NCBI RefSeq assembly: GCF_023078275.1
Contig: NC_062971.1
Location: 6,262,001 to 6,326,000 of the forward strand
Source: Leguminivora glycinivorella
Taxonomy: Eukaryota; Arthropoda; Insecta; Lepidoptera; Tortricidae
Direction of reading: 5' to 3'
Length of the DNA stretch: 64,000 bases
Part shown: one piece after another, positions 10,244 to 22,404 of the stretch
Numbering within the stretch: the stretch's first letter is position 1
Layout: every line of letters begins with the position of its first letter
Notes under the pieces: model-generated
Database searches by the model: none
Seen by the model: the letters and a program-made list of their open reading frames with translations, nothing else
Told to the model about the DNA's origin: nothing
Program-made: the position numbers and the translations under genes

Positions 10244-11665
10244 TTAGGGTTCCGTAGTAACTAGGAACCCTTATAGTTTCGCCATGTCTGTCTGTCCGTC
10301 CGTCTGTCCGTCTGTCCGTCCGTCCGCGGATAATCTCAGTAACCGTTAGCACTAGAAAGCTGAAATTTGGTACCAATATGTATATCAATAAAGTAAAAAA
10401 AAAAAAAAATGTTAGGGTTTTGGTAGGGGTGTTTTTTTTTCATTTCAACCCCAACGTGTGATATATTGTTGGATAGGTAAGGCCTGACTCGTAACGGATT
10501 TGTCAAATTCAAAACTGTTTTAACGGTACCAGAGCCGGCCGAATCAAAGTATGTTTTTCTATAATGTGTTTAAAATGTATTTAAAATTTATTATTTATTA
10601 GTAAATTCATCATTCTCCATTTCTCCTCGCTTATGTTGTAAGTTTTGTTGTATGCCCTCCATCCTACATCCGACAGTGTTTTTCGACACATTCTTAGTTT
10701 TAGTCCTATCAAGGACTATCTTTTTTTAAATATTTTGGTGGCTTATGGTTGGTGTCATTTAAATGAATGAATTTCTTAGACACTCCATCCTATTCCGGTT
10801 AATAGGTGAATACTATGAGACTTCGTTAAATTAAGTTTTTTACCCGATTTGAAGAGCGTTGGCTTTAGCAGGCTGCTGGCTTCATAGCTGTGGTGGATGA
10901 TATCCAGCTATTGTCAGAATAAAGTTGAAAGATCATATTATTAAATAAAATCTGCGAACAGCTTCGTTCAGCAGTTTTTGTTGTAGATTTTTTATCGAAA
11001 AGTGGTTACTTTGCTTTAAATGCTTAGTAACGGACACTGCATCGACTGAATTCCTAGTAAAGTGGATATTTGGAGACTCATCTACATTATCATTGTTTCA
11101 TAGGAATCGTAAAGAAATTGCCTTTCAGATAAGGTATAATGTTGGTTGCCTGGTAGTGTTGAAAATGATTTAAATGCAAGTTTCGTCAACAGGAATCAAG
11201 TTTTTGACAGCAATTTGTCGCCGAATTATTTTCAGCGATCACTTTAATTTTATCTATCTAGTTAGTTGAGAATTGCTTTTAAACATGATTCTAACATAAT
11301 AATTTTGTGAATCTGGCAATTTGAATGGTGTAATGTATATATAAAGTAAGCTAGAAATTATACAAGAAAAAGCACTCTGAATTTGACAAATCCGTTACGA
11401 ATCAGGCCTTATTTAAAAATTAATACGGGTTTTTTAAAATAGTTTTTTGATAATATTAATATTTTCGGAAATAATCGCTCCTAAAGGAAAAAAAAGTGTG
11501 TCCCTCTAACTTTTGAACCACATGTTTAAAAAATATGAAAAAAAATCATAAAAGTAGAACTTTATAAACTTTCTAGGAAAATTGTTTTGAAATTGATAGG
11601 TTTAATAGTTTTTGAGAAAAATATGGAAAACTACACTGAGCGTGGCCCGACACGCTCTTGGCCGG
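10244..11665 (-). repeat. 'agggttccgta' repeat family, copy B, interrupted by a MITE
   Basis: Inverted relative to copy A, 55 bp away, so the two are head to head. It is split by a 930-bp insertion at 10480-11409. Its distal part (11433 onward) is duplicated at 13086 onward. Confidence 0.75.
10480..11409. mobile_element. 930-bp MITE with TA target duplication
   Basis: Terminal inverted repeats of about 32 bp start aggcctgactcgtaacgg at the left and match the reverse complement of the right end with one mismatch. The host repeat reads ggTA-[element]-TAttta, while uninterrupted paralogues (near 9900 and 13054) read ggtattta, so the duplication is TA, as for Tc1/mariner-type elements. There is no transposase frame. 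The left 329 bp is copied in inverse orientation at 12150-12479. Confidence 0.8.
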
Positions 11666-11892
11666 TTTTATGTCATTAGCGTCATTACACTTTGCAGTTA
11701 GACTACCGAAGTTAAAAAATAAAGTGCGACGGGAGAACGAGCAAGTTAAAATAGCATTAAATTAGCCTTTGACGTACTAAACTGCATTTGAATAAGTGGC
11801 CTTGCTAGAGTCGCTAAAATTGTTGAAACAAAACTAAGTCTCACATAATTATAATAGAATATTAATTACCTAAATGTTTAGTCTTATAAATC

Positions 11893-12152
11893 TTTTATCT
11901 TTTTTTTTTAAATCTTTATTAAAGAGCTTTATCGCTTAGCGATTATGTCGCTCCATATAACCCACATAGTTACATTTACTTACGATTAATAAGGCCTATA
12001 TTAACTAGCTTGAATAGTGCTCGGGCTTCGTCCGACAATGGAAAAGCCAGGGCACTATTACAGCCACCAACATTTGTAAAAGTATTACAGGATATTTTAA
12101 GTTGGCTTCTAAAAGGCTCATTCCGCACACATTCCATTAATATGTGGTACAC
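11893..12152 (-). mobile_element. Duplicated 3' fragment of the RNase H-bearing element
   Basis: Near-identical to 13540-13799; I see one substitution and a T-run length difference. It stops abruptly at GTGGTACAC, where the sequence jumps into an inverted copy of the MITE at 10480. It is part of the larger duplication, not an independent insertion. Confidence 0.8.
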
Positions 12153-13122
12153 CTATTAACCGGAATAGGATGGAGTGTCTAAGAAATTCATTCATTTAAA
12201 TGACACCAACCATAAGCCACCAAAATATTTAAAAAAAGATAGTCCTTGATAGGACTAAAACTAAGAATGTGTCGAAAAACACTGTCGGATGTAGGATGGA
12301 GGGCATACAACAAAACTTACAACATAAGCGAGGAGAAATGGAGAATGATGAATTTACTAATAAATAATAAATTTTAAATACATTTTAAACACATTATAGA
12401 AAAACATACTTTGATTCGGCCGGCTCTGGTACCGTTAAAACAGTTTTGAATTTGACAAATCCGTTACGAGTCAGGCCTTACCTATCCAACAATATATCAC
12501 ACGTTGGGGTTGAAATGAAAAAAAATCACCCCTACCAAAACCCTAACATTTTTTTTTTTTTTTTTACTTTATTGATATACATATTGGTACCAAATTTCAG
12601 CTTTCTAGTGCTAACGGTTACTGAGATTATCCGCGGACGGACGGACAGACGGACGGACAGACGGACGGACAGACAGACATGGCGAAACTATAAGGGTTCC
12701 TAGTTACTACGGAACCCTAAAAACTTGTGTCAATAGCAAGGAGACCATAATTGTTTGTAGGAGCATCAAAGGCTTCTTTTTTAGGGTTCCGTAGTCAACT
12801 AGGAACCCTTATAGTTTCGCCATGTCTGTCTGTCCGTCCGTCCGTCCGTCCGTCCGTCCGCGGATAATCTCAGTAACCGTTAACACTAGAAAGCTGAAAT
12901 TTGGTACCAATTTGTATATCAATCACGCCGACAAAGCGCAAAAATAAAAAATGGAAAAAAATGTTTTATTAGGGTACCCCCCCCCCTACATGTAAAGTGG
13001 GGGCTGAAATTTTTTTTCATTCCAACCCCAACATGTGATATATTGTTGGATAGGTATTTAAAAATGAATAAGGGTTTACTAAGATCGTTTTTTGATAATA
13101 TTAATATTTTCGGAAATAATCG
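12150..13122 (-). repeat. Inverted copy of 9834-10808
   Basis: Reverse-complement copy containing half the TA MITE, the first part of copy B, the 55-bp spacer and most of copy A. It changes into copy-B-type sequence between 13086 and 13122. Identity to the source is very high. Confidence 0.85.
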
Positions 13123-13799
13123 CTCCTAAAGGAAAAAAAAGTGTGTCCCTCTAACTTTTGAACCACATGTTTAAAAAATATGAAAAAAAATCATAAAAGT
13201 AGAACTTTATAAACTTTCTAGGAAAATTGTTTTGAAATTGATAGGTTTAATAGTTTTTGAGAAAAATATGGAAAACTACACTGAGCGTGGCCCGACACGC
13301 TCTTGGCCGGTTTTATGTCATTAGCGTCATTACACTTTGCAGTTAGACTACCGAAGTTAAAAAATAAAGTGCGACGGGAGAACGAGCAAGTTAAAATAGC
13401 ATTAAATTAGCCTTTGACGTACTAAACTGCATTTGAATAAGTGGCCTTGCTAGAGTCGCTAAAATTGTTGAAACAAAACTAAGTCTCACATAATTATAAT
13501 AGAATATTAATTACCTAAATGTTTAGTCTTATAAATCTTTTATCTTTTTTTTTTTTAAATCTTTATTAAAGAGCTTTATCGCTTAGCGATTATGTCGCTC
13601 CATATAACCCACATAGTTACATTTACTTACGATTAATAAGGCCTATATTAACTAGCTTGAATAGTGCTCGGGCTTCGTCCGACAATGGAAAAGCCAGGGC
13701 ACTATTACAGCCACCAACATTTGTAAAAGTAATACAGGATATTTTAAGTTGGCTTCTAAAAGGCTCATTCCGCACACATTCCATTAATATGTGGTACAC
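13086..13799 (+). repeat. Direct duplicate of 11433-12152
   Basis: About 710 bp repeated in the same orientation, nearly base for base, including the retrotransposon 3' end. After 13799 this copy continues into the rest of that element while the first copy is cut off. Confidence 0.85.
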
Positions 13800-14263
13800 A
13801 TCCTCAATAACATCACAATCTGAACATAGTGGTGAGGCAACTTTACGCATCATAAATCCAAACTTATTTAATGGAATGTGCCCCGAACGAACTCTTAGAG
13901 CTGTTACAATCTCTTGACGATTAAGTGAGCAATCTATCCATGGTGTGTTTATGAGTTCTGGTTGGATCGTTCTGTACCAAATGCCTTTTTCTTTTGATCT
14001 AGCATCAAAGTACTCTTTCCATAATTGGCGACAACGTTTTTCACTATTTTAATACACTCGGAAAAGAAAGGTAAAATGTTACATGTGGTATCACAATGAC
14101 AGGCTTGCTTAGCGAACCAATCTACTTTTTCGTTTCCAGTAATGCCTATGTGCGAAGGAATCCATTGCAAGATTAACGATTTTCCTATAGATTCCAGATT
14201 ATAAATGCTTTTAAGTATGCTATCTTTTATCCTAAACTTAAAGAAATAACAGCCAAAGCACAC
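13545..14263 (-). mobile_element. 3' end of an RNase H-bearing non-LTR retrotransposon
   Basis: Minus-strand remnant. 14263-13949 encodes part of an RNase H domain (QWIPSHIGITGNEKVDWFAK, the SH-x-x-x-x-GNE-x-D-x-x-A signature), ending in a stop; 13853-13623 encodes the C-terminal zinc-binding tail (pattern C-x2-C...H-x3-C in PLCSDCDVIEDVYHILMEC). The 3' UTR ends in a poly(A) tract (T-run at 13545-13556). These features fit I/R1-group elements. The copy is 5'-truncated and interrupted. Its 3' 250 bp is duplicated at 11893-12152. Confidence 0.75.
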
Positions 14264-14289
14264 TTTTTTACAAGCTCTTATTTGACTTG

Positions 14290-14600
14290 CCTTGTTAGTA
14301 TGTTAGTTTGGGTCAAAACGTAGAAGCTAAATTTGACCCCCTTCCCGGTTTCTGATTGATCTGAAATTTTTCAAAAATATGTAAATCACGTGACAATGCA
14401 ATATTATGGTATCATGGAGCTGATTTGATGATGGAGAAAAATGGTGGTCCTAGGAACTCTATTATGAAACGTCGTATCCCCATCGAGTAAGGGGTTTTTA
14501 GAAACGCCTCGGAAAACAGCAGATGACTGTTAAAAGAAAGGTACAGTCGGCGATAAAAGCTTGTTCCAAAAAAGACATTTTTGCAAAAAAACTTATTACT
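14290..14600 (+). repeat. Dispersed repeat, class unknown
   Basis: The words 'aaatttgacccccttcccgg' and 'cgataaaagcttgttccaaa' look like a widespread lepidopteran repeat. No ends or coding capacity are seen. Confidence 0.4.
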
Positions 14601-14855
14601 ATTCATGTACCAATATCTAACAAGGGTATTTCAACAGAACTCTGATGCTTATATTTTTTTAAGTAGGTACCTACGTTTGAAATAAATTTACAAAGTGTTT
14701 ATGTATAATGCTATAAAAAGAAACATAAATTATATGTACGTCATAACAGTCGTTTACCTCGGAATAAACAAAACATTCTGTTAAAAATAATGTAGAAGGG
14801 TCGAACATTTATAAATTTAACAAGCCATTAATAGTTATTTGTTATACAAGGGGGC

Positions 14856-15003
14856 AAAGATGTATTTTAACGCCGAGTGTGGAATTGAAAAACGAGCAAG
14901 CGAAAGGATTCTATAGTTGAACCACGAGCGAAGCGAGTGGTTCGAGAATAGAATCCTGAACTTGCGAGTTTTTTAACACACGAGAAGTAAAATACATTTG
15001 CAC
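14856..15003. repeat. Hairpin repeat with complex internal symmetry
   Basis: The arms aaagatgtattttaac and gtaaaatacatttgc, plus an inner ggattctat / atagaatcc pair around the central palindrome ccacgagcgaagcgagtgg. Confidence 0.6.
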
Positions 15004-15119
15004 CCGAGTGTAACACAAAACTTTTCCCCTCACTATAGCGAGGAAACTACAACGCAAAAAATGCGTTTATCACTGCTTCCAGTAGTTCCACAGGTGGTAA
15101 ATCATCTTTTTATTACTAG

Positions 15120-15463
15120 ATTCACCTACTTTTATCAATTTTAAAGCTGTTATATACTTTCATCTGTCACTTATTTTTTTTCATTCTCCATGTCCACGTT
15201 ACGTATAAGGAAAGTATTCATTTAAAAAGTAAACTTGCTAGGGTTACTTTCGTTTTTGCACGGCATGAGTATCGCTATAGGCACCATCTTTTACCTGTGC
15301 CCTACATTATTTATAATATTGTAGTTATTATCTCTTAATATGATACAATTTCAAAATTACTTTTTTCTTAGAGACAATTAAAATCAAAACACAATAACAT
15401 GCGTAATAAAAGATATAAATAAAAACATGCAATAAAACATGACGAAACGCGTGTACATTTTGG
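15120..15463. other. Nothing recognised
   Basis: AT-rich, no long frame, no clear repeat ends. Confidence 0.4.
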
Positions 15464-16112
15464 AGCATTTTTAAATTATCGGGATGAAAAATACTGTCGA
15501 TTCTGAGTAGTATAAGCCCAATAACACCAGGATTTTTGAGAATGAGGCTATTAATACTTTTATTATAAAAATGGCCGACTTACTTCGCGGAACGCTGGCG
15601 AATACTGAACGTCAAGTATCAAATCATCAATCACAAATCATCATCTGCGAAAATGTGAATATGTTGACATAAACCCATTACTTCGTAAGACAAGGTGGTC
15701 ATCCCTGAGGATCCGATTCTCTCTGATCCTGATATTTTTGGGTTCTTTGAGCTCAGAATCACAAACTAGTTGAATTCTGGTGATATAAGTAAAACGCTTC
15801 AATAATTTGTAGGGACATTTTTGTATGACTTATTTTATTTATCGAACAGATATTTTTAAAATTATTTTCTCAATCATGGAATGGAAATTGCTATCGATTC
15901 TAAGTAAAATAGCCCTAAAACACGATGATTTGTGAGAATCAAGAATACAACATTTTTATTCCGAAAAAGCCCGATTTACTTTTCCGTCGAATTACGCAGC
16001 TGAATAAAGAAAATCACAAGTCTCAAATCGTCAACCACAGTTTCCGCGAAAATGTGAATATGCCCTTTGACATAAACCCATTATTTCGTAAGACAAGGTG
16101 GTCGGATATTGG
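15464..16112 (+). repeat. Two diverged direct repeats
   Basis: 15464-15706 and 15850-16112 share ordered blocks including gcgaaaatgtgaatatg, gacataaacccatta and ttcgtaagacaaggtggtc. Overall identity is perhaps 70-75%. No class assigned. Confidence 0.6.
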
Positions 16113-16539
16113 CACGTGCGAAGGGAAATAACCACCGTGGATTCCTATTCAGCCCTCATGTTTAGGGTTGATTGGATCCGGCGATTTGGAAAGGCAAATG
16201 ATCCGTTCGGTTTTTGCGAATTAGGGCGTGGCGGTGTTCGGGAATTTTTCATCTGCTCTTTATATTTATTTTAGGTAATTTGATTTTTATCGGTTTATTA
16301 TTTTCAATAAATACGAAAATAGATGTAATATCTTTAACAAACAAATCAAGTCTTTATTTCAGTATTGCTTTATGTTATACTCGTATTTATTAACACAACT
16401 TTTGAATTACTTACGTGCAAAAAAAAGTGTGTTAGGTACTGACTGATAAACGCTGATGAAACTAAAAATGTACCACTATCGATGTTATAAATTTAAATAG
16501 ATATCATACACGAAAGAAAAAACGACAAGGCCCACTGGT

Positions 16540-16610
16540 GGCCGAGCCGGGAATCGAACCCGGGTCTTCAGCTTACGCGGCTAACGTCTTCACCACTAGA
16601 CCACCCGACC
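16540..16610 (-). other. tRNA-like cloverleaf, probable SINE head
   Basis: On the minus strand: acceptor GGTCGGG/CTCGGCC (two G-U pairs), D stem GTCT/AGAC, anticodon stem TTAGC/GCTGA, perfect T arm CCGGG-TTCGATT-CCCGG. The loop CGCGTAA would give anticodon CGT but has G at position 33 where tRNAs have U. All arms pair, so RNA polymerase III transcription is possible; a functional tRNA-Thr is unlikely. Confidence 0.5.
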
Positions 16611-17066
16611 GCCGTGGTACCCGACGAAATTTCTCTAGTGTATGTTATCTCTGATAAACAAATCAAAAAATATTCAATAAAAATAATTTGATATGTTCCC
16701 TAGTTGTACTATCGATGTTGTTTATTTTTGATATCAATTTTATTTGATCAAATACTAGGTACTGAAAGATGAAGATCGATAAAACTAATTTATTCTAAAC
16801 AAAGCAAGTTTGTTTATCTAACAGATAAATCAAAATAAACAGCAATATATTCCTGATATTCAATAGAAAACACATTATTTTGTGTCAGTACGAGTATCAA
16901 CTGATACATACTGGTATAGGTACATAACCTAAGTATGTTTTTTTTTTTTTCAGTTATTATGAGTTATGTTATGAGCATACAATGATCATAATTAAAATTA
17001 AAAATTGTGTAAAAAAATCTGGTAACATCAATATCCAAAGAGAACAACAAACTAAATTAAAAAAAA

Positions 17067-18222
17067 ACAGACCAAGTGCGAGTCGGACTCGTCTACCGAG
17101 GGTTCCGTACAAACTTTCAATAGTTGAATCATCAAATGTTATTCATATAACTTTACAGACTACTACCTAACTAAATCCTTCAAGACTCAATTTTCTACAT
17201 AATAAGTAATATTTAATATAAAATTTAATTATTCCACAACGTCCAAAGAAAATCAAGACAATTCGACTTCAATAGTTTTACGACATGTCGTTAAGACGCC
17301 GACCCCATTATATCAGGAAAAACGCGATGTAGGATATGAGCGTTCAACGTACAGCGACATCTATCGGAAAATTAAGTAAACTAATGTGCGCGAGCTTAAT
17401 GTATGGAAATAGTATTTTCGTTGTATCAACATCGAATTACCTGGCAACCAATTGTTTGTAATAACCGTCTCTGATTGGTCGATAACGTGACAGATAAAAA
17501 AAAAACGTGTTTCAGATGCAGAAAAATTTGCCAGGTATCGCAAATTAGTAAAGAACTTGTATGAAGTTCTATTTTTGAAATTATTACAGTTAACTAAAAG
17601 TGAACTGTAATGAAATATTATAGTTGACTAAGTGTCAAAGACTATCTAACACTGAAAAGTCAGCACTTATAGTTTAGTCTGTGGTGTCCTAATTGACAGA
17701 TTAAAGTCGACGAGTAGAAAAATGATTTTTATGGGTTAATTATTTATTGCGTTAAGCGATTTTAAAAATTTTTCCTTCATTTGAAAGCAGGTATGAAAAT
17801 GTAAATTACAATAGCCATGTTTGTTAAAAAAATCATAAATTTTCGTTGTTAAACTTCGGAGATAAGGGGGGAAGGGAACGGTATTTTTTTATATTTTCCT
17901 TCAAAAAACATTTTATTTCCACAACAAAAAAATATAAAAAATAGTTTAATAATGTACAGTTTGAGCTCTTTTTAACGATACCCCACTTGACCTAGTAACT
18001 TGACATTAACCGTTTGCCCCCTTTCATTTTGGCCATTTTCTAAATTAGAAAAACTTATACCTTCAATCTGTAGAGGTTAAAGATGTTCATAAGTATTCCA
18101 AATTTCAAAGCGATAGCGTAGTAGTTCTCGAGATATTTAGTAATGTGACAGACAGACAGACAGACGGACAGAGCGGCACCATAAGGGTTCCTTTTGTACC
18201 TTTTTGGTACGGAACCCTAAAA
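17067..18222 (+). repeat. 'agggttccgta' repeat family, third copy
   Basis: Starts accaagtgcgagtcggactcg and agggttccgta, and ends with an agacagacagacggacag tract and tacggaaccctaaaaa. It is longer than copy A, so probably contains unrelated inserted sequence. Confidence 0.65.
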
Positions 18223-18842
18223 ACGTCGGTTTCCATAGATTTAAATTTGAATATTCATTTTAAATAAGTATCGTACCAAACATCGATTGAAATTGTTTGA
18301 TAAGTATCTAAAAAGTTATTTTGATTGATGTTTTAGGAGATTGTTATTTTCTCCGATTACAGACCGGAGGTGGATTCTAATTAATCGCAAGGCGAGCCGA
18401 TCCGTTATGATTACAAGTTTGGGCTTCACTTCCTTCCTTTTGCAGGGTTAGTTCCAGTAGGTCCACAATTATTATAATCCTCTTTGTCAATATTAACTAT
18501 TTGTAGGTAATTTATCTTTAAAGATAGACCATCTTTGAAATCATTATTTTAATAGGATTATTTCTAAATTTATAGGAGCTCAGAGTACGTTTGCATAATT
18601 GATTGCCGAGCGGCCGAGATTATGTAAAGAAAACAATGTTTTCAGTAAATTTCTAGCATTTGATTTCTCTGGTCACCTTTCTCAACTATTTATTATTTTC
18701 TGTACCTACCTACTTAAAACATTCATACTGCCTGGCAAACCGTTTTAAATTTGGCAACTATTGAATCACTTTAGTATGAGAACAGTAATTGTTATGATGA
18801 AAGTATGTTCCATTTCTACTCGCTTTTGCCAAGCTGCACCTA

Positions 18843-18925
18843 TCAGGCCGTCCCTATCGCACTTACAAATAGTGCGATAGGAACGGCCTGCTATTTTATC
18901 GTCTATCGCGCGACCATGCTTCCCG
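18843..18925. repeat. MITE fragment with hairpin core
   Basis: The core ggccgtccctatcgcac is mirrored by gtgcgataggaacggcc. Same family as 25488-25604. Confidence 0.65.
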
Positions 18926-19247
18926 TGCTGTACTTACGTTCATTTTACGTCCATTAGATTACTTTGAAAAATAACATACTGCAAATAGTAAGTGGGGTAG
19001 ATTCATATTTAAGTGAATTTTAAAGGCAGAACAAAGCATGCAAGAGATATATTGTATACCCGGCAATCCTGATCCAGATGAATCGAACATCAAGGAACAT
19101 AGATTTGTGACGATTGATTGCCAGGATCCCAACATTCTCGATTCGGCGTCAGCTCGCGTCCTACCACTATCCGAAGGTTGTGCAGGCTGTAGCCAATATT
19201 ACGTTGGGCGAGGGGTAAACGTAGGTGTCCTGATCCTGATTGATGCC

Positions 19248-19397
19248 TTAGGGCCCATTTAGACGGTACGAGAACTCGCATACGAGTTTTATTACATTGC
19301 GGTATTTGATGGCTGTGCAAAATTGTATGTAACCTCAAAAGCTCGCAATGTAACTAAAATCGTATGCAAGTTCGCACGTCGTCTAAATCAGGCCTTA
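19248..19397. mobile_element. MITE (actcgcat/atgcgagt family), copy 1
   Basis: Ends agggcccatttagacgg / rc of gtcgtctaaatcaggcct. Copies at 57913-58058 and 58111-58238. Confidence 0.68.
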
Positions 19398-20126
19398 TGG
19401 TATTGTTTGAGGCATTTTAGATTTAGCGTATTTAGTCGTGAGCTGGAAGTGTTTTCCTTGCGGATGCAGTCTTGTGGAAGTTCTAGGAGAACATTCTCGG
19501 GTATGTTTTTTATCTGCCTGTTTACTTGTTAATGACTATTTCTTAAATTTATTGAATAACTCATTATTTGGTGCGTGACCAAATGCGGTCTTGGTGAAAT
19601 AGGTATATGAGGCAATCCGAAAAAATATATTTTTCCCATACCTATCTATTTACTATAAATAACTGCTAATTTGTGAGAGGTACCCAGGAAGGTGATAGGT
19701 ACGAATGGAGATAAAACAGTGATAACTTTCTTGAAAGAAGTAGTAAATCTTAGATGTTGTTACAGTCAAACTATTGAAGTTTTCTGTTTTGTGCCAAAAC
19801 TTTTGTCTCGCACCCGCCCGGCAACAGCTGTCGGCAAAGTTTGCCTAAGTTGGGATATTGTAGTGAAACTGTTGGAGGGGAAAATTGGTACGGCGGGGAA
19901 AAATGAAATTATTCAGCTTCGCTAAACCCTTTCATGGTAGCACATTATCATAATCACGTTTGGATGTACAGTGGGGCTCACATATATCTTAACAAGCAGA
20001 TGTTCCATAAATATAACTGGCTTCATGCTTCTAACTCTTCTGTCTTCTTTTTCCTAGCTCAATCGGACACTCAATATTACCTACTATTGTTTTATTTTAT
20101 TCATAATAATATTAATGACATTTACT

Positions 20127-20255
20127 ATTTTAACTATAAAACTCCCGTGAGACTCATACATATTTAAAAATATTTTAAGCGGGTTACTCACGTATTAAGT
20201 CGATATAGCGTTCGACATGTTTCGGTCCAATTTCGAGGACCTTTCTCAAGAGTAT
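20127..20255 (+). repeat. Dispersed repeat (gggttactcacgtatta)
   Basis: About 88 bp matches the reverse complement of 26751-26838; it continues into gttcgacatgtttcggtcc words seen in many lepidopteran repeats. Confidence 0.6.
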
Positions 20256-20556
20256 TTTTTAAATACATTTACTATGTAGGTAGACTAGCGGAAACACCTT
20301 TAATACACACAAAAAGCTTTTCCAGACAGGTTTTACAACGAAAACCAAAGGAAATTAGTAAAGTAGTCCTATAAAAACGGTTGGGTACAGACCCAAAACA
20401 ATTACAATAACGCGGCAGCGTAGGAATTATAGCTCTAATAAACTGGCACGTGACATTCACATTGGGTTGGCGAGCTCAGACACTTAGAGCTCTTGGGTCG
20501 ACCAGTGTAGCGTGACCTCCCAAGTTCGTAGTCACATTTAAAAGTTTAGTATGAGT

Positions 20557-20732
20557 AATGAGGAGGCACACTGACATTTTATCCCGCCAGGCGGCGCCTG
20601 TGCAAGTGTCTAGGCATGACACTGTCATTCATACGTGAGAGAGAGAAAAAACATATCATCTTCTCTCTCTCACACTTATGGACTAATAGGGTGGCGCCAT
20701 CTGTCATAACCTTTGAGTGTGCCTCCTCATTA
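20557..20732. mobile_element. MITE (aatgaggaggcacac termini), copy 1
   Basis: 176-bp element with ends aatgaggaggcacactgac and gagtgtgcctcctcatt. The second copy is at 43919-44090. Confidence 0.75.
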
Positions 20733-21094
20733 GGTACCCTGCCGGCATATTATGCTTCCAATTTTATCACTTATCTACGGTTGATAACTATCCGTCACGC
20801 TTTGGCAAGTAATGCAAGTATATCAGTGTGAGAGTGACAGATGTCTTATTCACGTGGATAAATTATAAAAATGCAAGCTTAATACGCCGGCTGGTTGGTT
20901 TTCACGTTTATATCAATTGGAATTATTATAACATACCTTCAGCTAAAGTATTTTGGTATTTGTGTAACACACCTCGTTTCTGCTTGGATTTTGTGGATTG
21001 CGGACAGTTTTGTGAAAGTTAACCGTGGTGATCTTAAAAAGTTGATCTGATACGCAGGTCTGTTCGAAATTATTTTTATTTTTATCATATCTAA

Positions 21095-21280
21095 TGAAAT
21101 GAAATATTTATTATCCAAGTAGGCATATTACAATGCGCTTATGAACGTCAAATAAAACTACGCCGGCTCTAACCCTACGCCTCAGCCTCGAGAAGATTTC
21201 AGTCCCCCCTCAGTTGGAGGGGGGTATCCACTATGGGACCGGCAAGAAACTCGGCGGGCCACTTCTTTTCAAACCATTAC
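21095..21280 (-). mobile_element. Non-LTR 3' end fragment
   Basis: Starts with a tttattatccaagtaggcat tail and continues through 'gggaccggcaagaaactcgg', a pattern I know from lepidopteran non-LTR 3' ends. Confidence 0.55.
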
Positions 21281-22225
21281 ATCTTATAATTAACATGCAT
21301 TAAAAAACAAGATACAATTTAATAAGCAAAAATATTCATAAAAAAAAATTAACACTATGGAAATTAATTTCAAGAAATTATATAAAGTACAAAGCTACTA
21401 GAAAAAAAAAACGAACAGATACAAATAAAAGATAACTAAAATAACTTTATGACATCCGTCCATTTGAGTTTTACAAAATGGAGTGAAAGAAGTGACTAAG
21501 ACCCACTTCCTAGCCAAGTCACAATCGCTTACGCATCGTATACGTATCATAGCTGGCTCTCCCTATCGCTCTTCTGTAGGTGCGAGACAGAGACAGACTG
21601 CGTTTTGATCGCCACGTAGCGTCAATGATTGTCAATAGGGAACTTGACTGTAGTTAAAATAAAATATTGTATACCATGCACGAAATAAAGCATCAGATAA
21701 TTATAAGAAAAACATGGACAGAAGTTATTTTTAAAACCACTTTCTATTCTGTTTAAAATATTACCAATAATAAATGTAGATAAAAATAAAATAAAAATCA
21801 GTTTAATTGAGAACCTCCTCCTTTTTTGAAGTCGTTTAATAAATAATTATCGAATATAATGCAATTATAAAATGTACTAAAACCATATAAAACCAGCTTA
21901 GCCTTATGCTTTAAACATAAGTGGTAAAATGCGAATAATAATTGTAATTTTTATGAATGTACCTGCACTTCCTAGCTGTAATTTAGTTTTAAGGAATACT
22001 TGCTGTGCCCTAACAGGGTTCATTTGTGAACTTACCTTATTGTAACACCTGCTTGTACCACATGATTATTATGCAATAAATTATGAATTATGAAATTATG
22101 AATTATGAATTATTTAATAAGTCAGGTAGAAATATATAAAGTAACTGAGTTGACCGTGACGTCACTCAACTCGATTTCATATTAATTTCATATTAGCAAA
22201 ACTCGTTCAATAGTATATTATATAA

Positions 22226-22328
22226 CGGTAACGTTATGAAGGCTATAAAAGTTGAGTACCGCGGTTAGGCCACGAAGGCTTGCCGAGTGGCCTAAAACAC
22301 GAGACTTTTATAGCCTTCATAATGTTAC
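22226..22328. repeat. Hairpin repeat
   Basis: cgttatgaaggctataaaag is mirrored by cttttatagccttcataatg with inner ggccac / gtggcc symmetry. Confidence 0.6.
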
Positions 22329-22404
22329 GATTGTATACTATACTTTTTCTACGACAGCCACATACATACCTATTCGAGAATAATAAAATGGGTTAGTTAC
22401 TTAC

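Noticed and set aside
13623..14263. Two RNase H-region frames as host genes
   Set aside because: Their motifs and poly(A) tail mark them as one decayed retrotransposon.
19090..19338. Frame with WDPGNQSS-type peptide
   Set aside because: Such peptides are common read-through of repeats in Lepidoptera; it overlaps a MITE.
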